Positions 1 to 6,583 of a stretch of 14,947 nucleotides of DNA are shown here, piece after piece. The stretch is from an uncultured Aliiroseovarius sp. GTDB taxonomy: Bacteria; Pseudomonadota; Alphaproteobacteria; Rhodobacterales; Rhodobacteraceae. The position numbers and the translations under genes were made by a program. Numbering within the stretch: position 1 is the stretch's first letter; the number at the start of each line of letters is the position of its first letter. The notes under the pieces are model-generated. The model saw only the letters and a program-made list of their open reading frames with translations. It was not told where the DNA came from and searched no databases. Where the stretch lies: positions 1 through 14,947 of the forward strand of contig CALJDH010000311.1 in NCBI GenBank assembly GCA_938023895.1, written 5' to 3'.

Positions 1-756
1 GTGGCCGCGTGCAAAGCCGCCCGCCCCCTGTCCGAGGTCGAGGCCGCCGCCCGCGCCGCAAGCCCCACCCGTGGCTTCGCGACATCCCTGATGAAAGACG
101 CCGAAACCGGCTATGGCCTGATCGCCGAGGTCAAAAAGGCCAGCCCGTCCAAGGGCTTGATCCGCCCGGATTTCGACCCTCCCGCGATCGCCAAAGCCTA
201 CGAGGCCGGCGGCGCATCCTGCCTGTCGGTCCTGACCGACGCACCGTCCTTCCAAGGCGCAGATGAGTTCCTTGTCGCCGCCCGGTCCGCCGTGTCGCTG
301 CCCGCGCTGCGCAAGGACTTCATGTATGACACCTATCAGGTCGCCGAAGCCCGCGCCTTGGGCGCCGACTGCATCCTGATCATCATGGCCTCGGTCGAAG
401 ACAGCCAAGCACAAGATCTTGAAGATGCAGCCTTTTCTTGGGGCATGGATGTACTGGTCGAAGTCCATGACGAGGAAGAGCTGGAACGCGCGACGATCCT
501 GAAGTCCCCGCTTCTGGGCGTGAACAACCGCAACCTGAAGACCTTCGAGACTTCGCTCGACACCACCCGCCGCCTGTCGAAATTGGCCGGGAAAGAGCGT
601 CATCTGGTCTGCGAAAGTGGCCTCTTCACCCCGCAAGATCTGGCCGATATGGCCGAGCATGGCGCGCGCAGCTTCCTGATCGGTGAAAGCCTGATGCGTC
701 AAGACGATGTCGAGGCCGCAACCCGCGCCATCCTTGCTGACCCGGTGCCCGCATGA
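1..756 (+). CDS. trpC: Indole-3-glycerol phosphate synthase, 5'-truncated by window edge
   Basis: This enzyme closes the indole ring of 1-(2-carboxyphenylamino)-1-deoxyribulose 5-phosphate, releasing CO2 and water, in cytosolic tryptophan synthesis. The visible 251 residues form a TIM barrel with the family's catalytic residues in order: the [10 protein letters not shown] motif (Glu43, Lys45), LRKDF (Lys105), Glu154 in LVEVHDEEE, the NNRN motif at 175-178 and CESG (Glu205). Family members are usually about 260-270 residues. The open frame begins at base 1 with no visible ribosome site, so about 15-20 N-terminal residues probably lie upstream and the GTG at base 1 is likely internal. The stop overlaps the moaC start as ATGA. 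In this order trpC normally follows trpG and trpD, which would lie to the left. The identification is secure; the start is not in view. Confidence 0.96.
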   Translation: MAACKAARPLSEVEAAARAASPTRGFATSLMKDAETGYGLIAEVKKASPSKGLIRPDFDPPAIAKAYEAGGASCLSVLTDAPSFQGADEFLVAARSAVSLPALRKDFMYDTYQVAEARALGADCILIIMASVEDSQAQDLEDAAFSWGMDVLVEVHDEEELERATILKSPLLGVNNRNLKTFETSLDTTRRLSKLAGKERHLVCESGLFTPQDLADMAEHGARSFLIGESLMRQDDVEAATRAILADPVPA

Positions 757-1247
757 GCGATAGCCCCCTGACCCATTTCGACGCCGAGGGACAGGCCCAT
801 ATGGTCGATGTCTCGGACAAGGCCGTGACGGACCGCGTTGCGCTGGCCGAAGGATTCGTGCGCATGACGCCTGAGACACTGGCGTTGGTGACCTCGGGCA
901 CGGCCAAGAAAGGCGACGTGCTGGGTATTGCGCGGCTGGCCGGGATCATGGGGGCCAAGAAAACCTCGGACTTGATCCCGCTCTGCCACCCGCTGCCGAT
1001 CACGAAGGTTGCGCTGGAGCTTGAGCCGCAGCCCGACCTGCCCGGCGTGCGCATCACGGCGACCGTGAAAACCGGCGGCCAGACTGGCGTGGAAATGGAA
1101 GCCCTGACCGCCGTGTCGACCGCCTGCCTGACGGTCTATGACATGCTGAAAGCGGCGGAAAAGGGCATGGAAATCACGGGTATTCGCCTTCTGCGCAAAG
1201 AAGGCGGAAAATCAGGAACTTACACGGCAGATTCTGGGGCAGACTGA
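753..1247 (+). CDS. moaC: Cyclic pyranopterin monophosphate synthase
   Basis: MoaC converts the cyclic GTP-derived intermediate made by MoaA into cyclic pyranopterin monophosphate, an early step of molybdenum cofactor synthesis in the cytosol. The protein is 164 residues, the normal length. It shows the N-terminal [10 protein letters not shown] segment, the [12 protein letters not shown] block (His79), the TGVEMEAL block at 111-118 and VYDMLKA, with Asp130 and Lys133 matching the E. coli active-site Asp128 and Lys131. The ATG overlaps the trpC stop by four bases and the stop overlaps the moeA start by one, so the three genes are probably one translationally coupled transcript. No internal promoter is evident. 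No moaA or moaB is visible in the window. Confidence 0.97.
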   Translation: MSDSPLTHFDAEGQAHMVDVSDKAVTDRVALAEGFVRMTPETLALVTSGTAKKGDVLGIARLAGIMGAKKTSDLIPLCHPLPITKVALELEPQPDLPGVRITATVKTGGQTGVEMEALTAVSTACLTVYDMLKAAEKGMEITGIRLLRKEGGKSGTYTADSGAD

Positions 1248-2419
1248 TGATCACGGTGAACGAGGCGTTGGACGCAATCTTTGATCTGGTCACGCCTTGT
1301 GGAACCGAAGAGGTGTCGCTGGCCGAGGCCGCGGGTCGTGCCCTCGCCGCTCCCGTCACCGCCACCCGCCTGCAACCGCCTTTCGCCGCCTCGGCCATGG
1401 ATGGCTACGCGCTGAACGGCGTGGAAGCCGATCCCGAGGCGATGTTCCGCGTGATTGGCGAAAGTGCCGCCGGCCACGGGTTCGACGGCCGCGTCGGCCC
1501 CGGCGAATGCGTGCGCATCTTCACCGGCGCGCCCCTGCCCGAAGGCACCAATCGCGTGATCATTCAGGAAGATGTGGACCGCAAGGGCAACCTGATTACG
1601 CTGGCCCGAAAGCTCGACAAAGGACCGCATGTGCGCCCGGCAGGTGCCGACTTCAAACCCGGTGATAGCATCCCTGCCCCCCGCGTGCTGACGCCCTCCG
1701 ATCTGGCGCTGGCCGCAGCGATGAACGTGCCCACCCTGACCGTGTCCCGCAAACCCGTCGTAGCGCTTTTGGCCACCGGGGACGAACTGGTCATGCCCGG
1801 CGAGGAACCGGGCCCGGACCAAATCATCGCCTCGAACAGTTTCGGTCTGAAAGCCCTGATCGAGGCAAACGGTGGCCATGCCCGTATGTTGCCCATCGCA
1901 CGCGACAATGCAGACAGCCTGCGCACCGCGCTGGATCTGGCAGCGGACGCCGACCTGATCGTGACCATTGGTGGCGCCTCGGTCGGGGATCACGACATCG
2001 TTGGCGATGTGGCGGCCGAAATGGGCATGGATCAGAGTTTCTACAAAGTCCTGATGCGCCCCGGAAAACCGTTGATGGCTGGTCGCATGGGCGATGCCGT
2101 GATGATCGGGCTGCCCGGAAACCCAGTGTCTTCAATGGTTTGCGGCCATGTGTTCCTCGTTCCAGCCCTGCGCGCCATGCAGGGGCTAGGTGAAGCCGCC
2201 GCGCCACGTCACCACGCTACTCTTTCTGCAGATATTGGCCCGAACGGCCCCCGCGAGCACTATATGCGTGCTCGTGTTGATAGCGGCGAAATCACTGTCT
2301 TCGACAGCCAGGACAGCGCCCTTCTGAGCGTTTTGGCGCAAGCGAATGCGCTGCTGGTACGCCCGGTCGCGGCGCCCGCGCTGGAAGCCGGTGCACAGGT
2401 TGAGTATCTGCCGATCTGA
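1247..2419 (+). CDS. moeA: Molybdopterin molybdenumtransferase
   Basis: MoeA inserts molybdate into adenylylated molybdopterin, completing the basic molybdenum cofactor. The 390-residue protein has the expected domain series: an N-terminal MoeA domain with ASAMDGYAL (Asp52) and TGAPLPEGTN (93-102), a central MogA-like domain with LLATGDEL (174-181), TIGGASVGDHD (240-250), MRPGKPLMAG (270-279) and GLPGNPVSS (288-296), and a C-terminal beta domain ending in VEYLPI. Its ATG shares one base with the moaC stop (TGATG), which argues for coupled translation. The gene ends 143 bases before lexA. Only a weak 5-bp hairpin without a T-run follows the stop, so no intrinsic terminator is apparent and read-through into lexA is possible. 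Confidence 0.97.
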   Translation: MITVNEALDAIFDLVTPCGTEEVSLAEAAGRALAAPVTATRLQPPFAASAMDGYALNGVEADPEAMFRVIGESAAGHGFDGRVGPGECVRIFTGAPLPEGTNRVIIQEDVDRKGNLITLARKLDKGPHVRPAGADFKPGDSIPAPRVLTPSDLALAAAMNVPTLTVSRKPVVALLATGDELVMPGEEPGPDQIIASNSFGLKALIEANGGHARMLPIARDNADSLRTALDLAADADLIVTIGGASVGDHDIVGDVAAEMGMDQSFYKVLMRPGKPLMAGRMGDAVMIGLPGNPVSSMVCGHVFLVPALRAMQGLGEAAAPRHHATLSADIGPNGPREHYMRARVDSGEITVFDSQDSALLSVLAQANALLVRPVAAPALEAGAQVEYLPI

Positions 2420-2446
2420 TCCGCAGGGCCACGCATCGGCCCACAG

Positions 2447-2475
2447 TTGACACAAAAAGAGAACATGGATAGAAC
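2447..2475 (+). promoter_or_regulatory. Sigma-70-type promoter of lexA
   Basis: A perfect -35 hexamer TTGACA (2447-2452) is followed, after a 17-base spacer, by TAGAAC (2470-2475), a 4/6 match to the -10 consensus. It lies 88 bases before the lexA ATG. The -10 hexamer contains one of the GAAC half-sites of the LexA boxes, so bound LexA would block RNA polymerase. The elements are visible in the sequence; their use as the lexA promoter is inferred. Confidence 0.75.
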
Positions 2476-2486
2476 AGAACTTGAAC
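2461..2486. promoter_or_regulatory. Tandem LexA-binding sites (SOS boxes), GAAC-N7-GAAC-N7-GAAC
   Basis: GAAC occurs at 2461-2464, 2472-2475 and 2483-2486, exactly 11 bases apart. Each neighbouring pair forms GAAC-N7-GAAC, the complement of the GTTC-N7-GTTC direct repeat reported as the SOS box of Rhodobacter and other alphaproteobacteria. Two overlapping boxes therefore share the middle half-site, which lies in the -10 hexamer. The likely role is autorepression of lexA, relieved after RecA-stimulated cleavage. A fourth GAAC at 2477-2480 is out of phase. Confidence 0.8.
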
Positions 2487-2562
2487 GCCCCGCAACGAGG
2501 GCTCTGGGCTGAAGGTCTGAATCTTTCCCTTTCGCCCCGCAAACGAGGACGGAGGAACGCAG

Positions 2563-3261
2563 ATGCTGACCCGCAAGCAGTTGGAGCTTCTGGAATTTAT
2601 CCACAAACGCATGCAAAAGGATGGTGTATCGCCGTCTTTTGACGAGATGAAAGAGGCGCTGGACCTACGCTCCAAGTCCGGCATTCACCGTTTGATCACA
2701 GCGCTTGAGGAACGCGGTTTTATCCGCCGCCTCGCCCATCGCGCCCGCGCGATCGAGATCGTAAAACTGCCCGAGACCATGGAAACTGGCGGCCGTGCCG
2801 GGTTCGAACCGCGGGTAGTTGAAGGCGGGCGCCCTGAAAGCACGCCAAATACCGCGATGCCCTTGGACGCGCTCGGCGTGAACGAGCTTCCGCTTCTGGG
2901 CCGGATTGCTGCAGGCGAGCCGATCGAAGCCATCACCGATGGGGCACAACATGTGTCTGTACCCGGCGCGATGCTGGGTTCTGGCGGACGCCACTATGCG
3001 CTTGAAGTGAAAGGCGACTCGATGATTGACGCCGGGATCAACAACGGAGATGTCGTTGTGATCCGCGAAACCAATCAAGCTGACAATGGCGACATCGTGG
3101 TTGCACAGGTTGATGGCTACGAGGCAACGCTGAAACGCTACCGCAAGAACGGCGATATGATCGCGCTTGAGGCGGCAAACCCTGCCTATGAAACCCGCCT
3201 TTTGCCTGAAGGTCAGGTGAAAGTGCAGGGTAAGCTGGTCGGGCTGATCCGGACCTACTAA
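2563..3261 (+). CDS. lexA: LexA repressor, SOS response regulator
   Basis: LexA represses DNA-damage genes and inactivates itself by cleavage when RecA filaments form. The 232-residue protein has an N-terminal winged helix-turn-helix (about 1-66) with [11 protein letters not shown] and the recognition region [10 protein letters not shown] linker leads to the cleavage site Ala117-Gly118 in GRIAAGEP, and the S24-type peptidase domain carries the catalytic Ser153 (GDSM) and Lys191 (EATLKRY). The extended linker around residues 70-105 is longer than in E. coli LexA (202 residues), as is common in alphaproteobacteria. The start is set by GGAGG at 2551-2555, seven bases before the ATG. It has its own promoter with tandem LexA boxes and ends at a terminator shared with the convergent phaR. 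Confidence 0.97.
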   Translation: MLTRKQLELLEFIHKRMQKDGVSPSFDEMKEALDLRSKSGIHRLITALEERGFIRRLAHRARAIEIVKLPETMETGGRAGFEPRVVEGGRPESTPNTAMPLDALGVNELPLLGRIAAGEPIEAITDGAQHVSVPGAMLGSGGRHYALEVKGDSMIDAGINNGDVVVIRETNQADNGDIVVAQVDGYEATLKRYRKNGDMIALEAANPAYETRLLPEGQVKVQGKLVGLIRTY

Positions 3262-3287
3262 GCCGTTAAGTACTACGCGAAACGAAG

Positions 3288-3312
3288 AAAGCCCGGTCTG
3301 TGCCGGGCTTTT
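3288..3312. terminator. Intrinsic terminator between convergent lexA and phaR
   Basis: An 8-bp perfect stem AAGCCCGG (3289-3296) / CCGGGCTT (3303-3310) with a 6-base loop is followed by a short T-run on the plus strand, 27 bases after the lexA stop. Read on the minus strand, the stem is followed by TTTCTTCGTTT, so it can also end phaR transcription coming from the right. Confidence 0.85.
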
Positions 3313-3335
3313 CCATTTAGTCAGTGACGTTTGTC

Positions 3336-3896
3336 TTAGCTGAGTTTAGACAGCTTCGACTGAAGCTCGACCAATTGCTTCTTTATCTTATCCAGCTCGT
3401 CGGCATCACCTGACTTCTCTTCCGTTTCGCTATCCTGCGTTGGTCCCGAAGATCCGGAGAAGCCGCTCATCATCGCTTTCATGAAGGCTTCCTGCTGGGC
3501 TTGCATGGCCTCGAACCCCGGCATGTTCGCCATGGGATTGCCGATGCCGCCAAAATTTTCCATCATCTTCGACTGACCATCACGCAGCATCTCGAAGCTG
3601 GCCGCAAGAAACTGCGGCACAATGCTTTGGGCCTGCGTGGTATAGGAACGGACCAGATCGGTCAGCACATCCACCGGCAAGACGTTTTCGCCGCGGCTTT
3701 CGTGTTCCGCAATAATTTGCAGTAGATACTGACGCGTCAGGTCATCACCGGATTTCAGGTCAATGATCTGCACCTCGCGCCCATCACGGATGAACCCCGC
3801 AATGTCGTCCAAGGTGACGTAATCGGACGTTTCCGTATTATAGAGCCGCCGGCTTGCATATCGCTTGATCAGCAGCGCGTCCTGAGACTTGTTCAT
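3336..3896 (-). CDS. phaR: Polyhydroxyalkanoate synthesis repressor PhaR
   Basis: PhaR is a cytosolic repressor of phasin and other PHB genes that binds DNA and also PHB granules, so granule formation titrates it away and derepresses phaP. The protein is 186 residues. The N-terminal PHB/PHA DNA-binding domain (about 8-70) contains LIKRYASRRLYNTETSDYV, the family signature. The PHB accumulation domain follows (about 73-115), then a Met/Gly-rich linker and a C-terminal Lys/Leu coiled-coil-like segment (165-185). A frame extending 11 codons upstream exists, but GGGGAGG six bases before the ATG at 3894-3896 fixes the shorter start, and the extension would run through the operator. It lies downstream of phaP in the same direction, with its own probable promoter. 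Confidence 0.95.
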   Translation of the reverse strand: MNKSQDALLIKRYASRRLYNTETSDYVTLDDIAGFIRDGREVQIIDLKSGDDLTRQYLLQIIAEHESRGENVLPVDVLTDLVRSYTTQAQSIVPQFLAASFEMLRDGQSKMMENFGGIGNPMANMPGFEAMQAQQEAFMKAMMSGFSGSSGPTQDSETEEKSGDADELDKIKKQLVELQSKLSKLS

Positions 3897-3923
3897 GTTA
3901 CCTCCCCGCAGAAATTTGTCTTT

Positions 3924-3963
3924 CTGCACTGCAAAATCCTAACAGCGCGGGGCGTAAAGGCAA
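3924..3963 (-). promoter_or_regulatory. phaR promoter with a PhaR operator (autoregulation)
   Basis: Read on the minus strand, a candidate -35 TTGCCT (3958-3963) and -10 TAGGAT (3936-3941) are separated by 16 bases, each a 4/6 match. Just downstream of the -10, at 3924-3934, lies CTGCACTGCAA (plus strand), one base from the reported PhaR site CTGC-N3-GCAG. The 13 bases at 3921-3933 are identical to 4608-4620 in the phaP operator. The operator position at the expected transcript start suggests negative autoregulation. The operator call is stronger than the hexamers. Confidence 0.65.
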
Positions 3964-3995
3964 GACTTTTGCTCAAATTCCGTGCGGAACCCTCA

Positions 3996-4027
3996 AAAAG
4001 AAAAGGACGGGTCAATGACCCGTCCTT
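3996..4027 (-). terminator. Intrinsic terminator downstream of phaP
   Basis: A perfect 10-bp stem AAGGACGGGT (4003-4012) / ACCCGTCCTT (4018-4027) is followed on the minus strand by a T-rich tract (complement of 3996-4004). It lies 44 bases past the phaP stop and before the phaR promoter, so it should insulate abundant phaP mRNA from phaR. A second, imperfect GC hairpin (TGCCGGAG... on the minus strand, about 4036-4060) lies between the phaP stop and this terminator. Confidence 0.85.
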
Positions 4028-4071
4028 CAGGAAGTTGCCGGGGGGAGGAGTGCTCCGGCATATATCCTTAC

Positions 4072-4515
4072 TTATTTCGAGGTTGCCTTTTTGGCAGCTT
4101 TCGAAACTTCGTCGGTTGCTTTTTTAACTGCAGCCTGAGCTTCTTCGCCCAGCTCTTTGCCGGCAGCCATCATCAACTCAACGGTTTCAGCTTGAACTTT
4201 TTTAGCAACTTCAGCGAAAGCAGCCATATTTTCAGCAGCCAGTTCAGCCTGAGCCGAAGCGAAGTCGGTCATGGCTTTGGTGTAGTCGGTTGCTTCGTCT
4301 TTGGCAGCAGCAACGTCACCCATTTTGGCCAGGGTTTCTTTGGTCCACTTGGTCGAGATCTCGGCCGATTTGTCAGCAGCCTGCAGGGCTACTTTCGACA
4401 TTTTCTCGCCCAGGGCGGCCTGGTTTTTGAAAGCGTCTTGAGCAATCGACATGTCCATCGGGAAGTTGGCCATCATGTCCTGGAACATTTTGTTGAAGTC
4501 TTGAGTCTTAGTCAT
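4072..4515 (-). CDS. phaP: Phasin, PHB granule surface protein
   Basis: Phasins coat intracellular PHB granules and control their number and size. The 147-residue protein has no predicted membrane segment and is nearly all amphipathic helix rich in Ala, Lys, Glu and Met. Blocks such as MFQDMMANFPMD (10-21), the central KWTKETLAKMGDVAAAKD region (56-73) and a Lys/Ala-rich tail (128-147) fit the phasin_2 family. The start at 4513-4515 is chosen because AGGAG lies about ten bases upstream; a longer frame adding 19 residues has no such site. Its codons favour GCT, GTT, AAA and GAA, unlike the GC-ending codons of its neighbours, which fits very high expression. It is preceded by two PhaR operators and followed by its own terminator. 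Confidence 0.92.
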   Translation of the reverse strand: MTKTQDFNKMFQDMMANFPMDMSIAQDAFKNQAALGEKMSKVALQAADKSAEISTKWTKETLAKMGDVAAAKDEATDYTKAMTDFASAQAELAAENMAAFAEVAKKVQAETVELMMAAGKELGEEAQAAVKKATDEVSKAAKKATSK

Positions 4516-4574
4516 CTTAAAGCTCCTAGAGTTGCGGGGGCGCCGGGAGAAAGCGCCGTTCTGTTTCTGCAACC

Positions 4575-4603
4575 AATATGTATGCTGCAGTGCAGCAAAT
4601 CAA
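4575..4603 (-). promoter_or_regulatory. Candidate phaP promoter with operator in the spacer
   Basis: On the minus strand, TTGATT (4598-4603) and CATATT (4575-4580) are separated by exactly 17 bases, each a 4/6 match to the sigma-70 consensus. The spacer contains an intact CTGC-N3-GCAG element (4585-4595), so PhaR bound there would directly exclude polymerase. The implied leader before the phaP ATG is roughly 50 bases. The hexamers are modest on their own; the operator placement raises confidence. Confidence 0.6.
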
Positions 4604-4625
4604 GTTTTTTCTGCACTGCAGCATA
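4581..4625. promoter_or_regulatory. Double PhaR operator as a 15-bp perfect inverted repeat
   Basis: TATGCTGCAGTGCAG (4581-4595) is repeated in inverted orientation as CTGCACTGCAGCATA (4611-4625), a perfect 15-bp match separated by 15 bases. Each arm contains CTGC-N3-GCAG, the motif reported for PhaR in Rhodobacter and Paracoccus. One copy sits between the phaP -35 and -10, the other upstream of the -35. The spacing between site centres (28 bases) is close to, but not exactly, three helical turns. The expected role is PHB-dependent repression of phaP. Confidence 0.82.
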
Positions 4626-4666
4626 TACCGCTTTAAGTTGTTGATTTCACAAGCCCTTAGACGACA

Positions 4667-6472
4667 CTAGGCTTCCGGTACCGCCCTTACGTAGGTTCCG
4701 GGTGCTGGCGCAAGCGGCTGGTGCGACGAATCACCGGGCTCGCGCGCATCGACCTTCTTGCCGGACTTCTTAGACAGCCATTTGTCCCAGCGGCCCCACC
4801 ACGATCCTTCGTGGAAGCTGGCACCTTCCTGCCAGTCCTCGGGTGCCTCGGTCCAATCCTGGTTGGTATAGTGCCCGTATTTCTTCTTCGAGGGCGGGTT
4901 CACGATCCCTGCGATATGACCGCTTTCGGACAGGATAAAGGTCTTGTCCTTGCCGGACATCTGCCGCATCCCGATATAAGAAGACTTCCACGCAGCGATG
5001 TGATCGGTCTCGCAGGCGATGGCGCAGATCGGAGTCTCGACATCCGACAGCTTCAGGGTTTCACCCAGCAGGTTAAATCCATCCTCAGCGAATTCGTTGC
5101 CCACACACAGCCCGCGCAGATACTCGACTGTCATCTTGGCTGGCAGGTTGGTGCTATCGCCATTCCAGTAGAGCAGATCAAAGGCCGGTGGCGTCTTACC
5201 CAGCATGTAGCTGTTGATTGCCGGACCATAGATCAGGTCATTTGGGCGCAAGTACGAGAAGGTGCGCGACATGAAGAAGCTATCCAGATAACCGCGTTCG
5301 GTCACCTCTTCTTCGATTCCGTCGACGAAATCCTCATCCAGGAACACACCAACCTCGCCCTGATCCGCGAAATCGGTCAGCGTGGTAAAGAATGTGGCCG
5401 AGTTCACCGACTTGTCGCCACGCTTCTTCATCAGCGCCAGCGTCAGGGACAACGTGGTGCCCGCAATACAATAGCCAACAACGTTTACCTTCTGCTGACC
5501 TGTGATCGCTTTCACCTCGCGGATCGCAGCCATATAGCCGTCTTCCACGTAATCCCCCAACCCTACATCACTATATGTAGCGTCCGGGTTGACCCAACTG
5601 ACAACAAACAGCGTATAGCCCTGATCAACGATCCATTTGATCAGGCTGTTCTGTTCTTTCAGGTCCATGATGTAGAACTTGTTGATCCAGGGCGGGAAGA
5701 TGATCAGAGGCCGCGCATAGACCTTCTCGGTCGTGGGGGTGTATTGGATCAGCTCGATCATGCGGTTGCGATAGACGACCTCGCCGGGGGTAGTCGCGAT
5801 GTTTCCACCAACCTCGAATGCGCTTTCGTCGACCAGCTTGACCAGAAGCTCGCCGTCATTGGCCTCCAGATCCGACACAAGGTTCTCCAGCCCATCGACC
5901 AACGACTGACCGTTCGTCTCGATCGCGCGTTCCATCGCGTCGGGGTTGGTGCCCAGAAAGTTTGTCGGGCTCATCATGTCGATCATTTGCTGGGTAAAGA
6001 AGTCCAGTCGCTTGCGCTCATCTGCATCCAGCCCTTCGACACCGTCCAAGGCTTCAGACATCGCACCCGAGGTGATCTGATACTGCCGCTTCAGATAATT
6101 AAAGTAAGGATGCGTTTCCCAAAGGGGGTTCGAGAAACGGCGATCCTTGGGACCGTTGTCTTCAGGGGCTTTGAACTCGCCCGACATCAGGGCCGACTGC
6201 GCTTCGACCGCGTGTTCCAGCGTTTTGCCCCAGAAGGCGGCCTGCTGTTCGATCATTTTCGCGGGGTTGGCCATCATGTCGGACCACATCGAATTGGCCG
6301 CCTTGATATAAAAGTCCTGCCCCGGGCCCTGAAGGCTGGGACGTACGGGTTTTCGGTTTGACATGATCTCGCCCAGACGGGTGGACAGCTCTTCAATCTT
6401 AGCAAGATTCGCGCCCAATTCGCTGGTATCCGGCACCAAACCTGCCGAAGTTTCTTTTTGATCAGTTGTCAT
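4667..6472 (-). CDS. phaC: Class I polyhydroxyalkanoate (PHB) synthase
   Basis: PhaC polymerises (R)-3-hydroxybutyryl-CoA into PHB at the granule surface, releasing CoA. The 601-residue length fits class I enzymes, which work without a PhaE or PhaR synthase subunit. The N-terminal PhaC_N domain covers roughly 115-290, with the alpha/beta-hydrolase catalytic domain after it. The triad is visible: Cys335 in VVGYCIAGTT, Asp490 in CETDHIAAW and His519 in SESGHIAG. The box reads G-Y-C-I-A-G, so Ala replaces the first Gly of the usual G-x-C-x-G-G; I believe this variant is common in Rhodobacterales. A G-rich AGGGGGGA lies about ten bases before the ATG. The gene is upstream of phaP, with no terminator between them, and divergent from phaZ. 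Confidence 0.97.
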   Translation of the reverse strand: MTTDQKETSAGLVPDTSELGANLAKIEELSTRLGEIMSNRKPVRPSLQGPGQDFYIKAANSMWSDMMANPAKMIEQQAAFWGKTLEHAVEAQSALMSGEFKAPEDNGPKDRRFSNPLWETHPYFNYLKRQYQITSGAMSEALDGVEGLDADERKRLDFFTQQMIDMMSPTNFLGTNPDAMERAIETNGQSLVDGLENLVSDLEANDGELLVKLVDESAFEVGGNIATTPGEVVYRNRMIELIQYTPTTEKVYARPLIIFPPWINKFYIMDLKEQNSLIKWIVDQGYTLFVVSWVNPDATYSDVGLGDYVEDGYMAAIREVKAITGQQKVNVVGYCIAGTTLSLTLALMKKRGDKSVNSATFFTTLTDFADQGEVGVFLDEDFVDGIEEEVTERGYLDSFFMSRTFSYLRPNDLIYGPAINSYMLGKTPPAFDLLYWNGDSTNLPAKMTVEYLRGLCVGNEFAEDGFNLLGETLKLSDVETPICAIACETDHIAAWKSSYIGMRQMSGKDKTFILSESGHIAGIVNPPSKKKYGHYTNQDWTEAPEDWQEGASFHEGSWWGRWDKWLSKKSGKKVDAREPGDSSHQPLAPAPGTYVRAVPEA

Positions 6473-6500
6473 AAGACGAATTCCCCCCTATCATTTCGCT

Positions 6501-6512
6501 ACTGCAGCATAT
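6501..6512. promoter_or_regulatory. Partial PhaR-like site in the phaC-phaZ divergent region
   Basis: ACTGCAGCATAT here is identical over 12 bases to the outer half of the phaP operator (4616-4627), but the second GCAG half is degenerate: the minus strand reads CTGCAGTAGCG. It lies 29 bases upstream of the phaC ATG and 72 bases upstream of the phaZ ATG in the 111-base intergenic region. It may be a weak PhaR site controlling one or both genes, or a decayed copy. I saw no convincing -35/-10 pair for either gene. Confidence 0.5.
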
Positions 6513-6583
6513 CAAAAACCGCATGTGTTAAGGACTATGCAAACGCAGCACCGAAAAAGCAAAGGCTAATTAGGGGATTGTGC

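Noticed and set aside
2426..2442. GGGCC/GGCCC hairpin after moeA as a terminator
   Set aside because: The stem is only 5 bp and is followed by CACAGTTGACA with no T-run, so it is too weak to call.
3982..4644. 220-codon plus-strand frame across phaP and its operators
   Set aside because: It covers the phaP terminator, the phaP gene in reverse and the operator palindrome; its Phe/Ser-rich composition is that of a shadow frame.
4721..6361. 546-codon open frame on the plus strand opposite phaC
   Set aside because: It is the complement of a complete, motif-verified synthase gene. Long antisense frames are expected in GC-rich coding sequence, and it has no ribosome site or recognisable domain.
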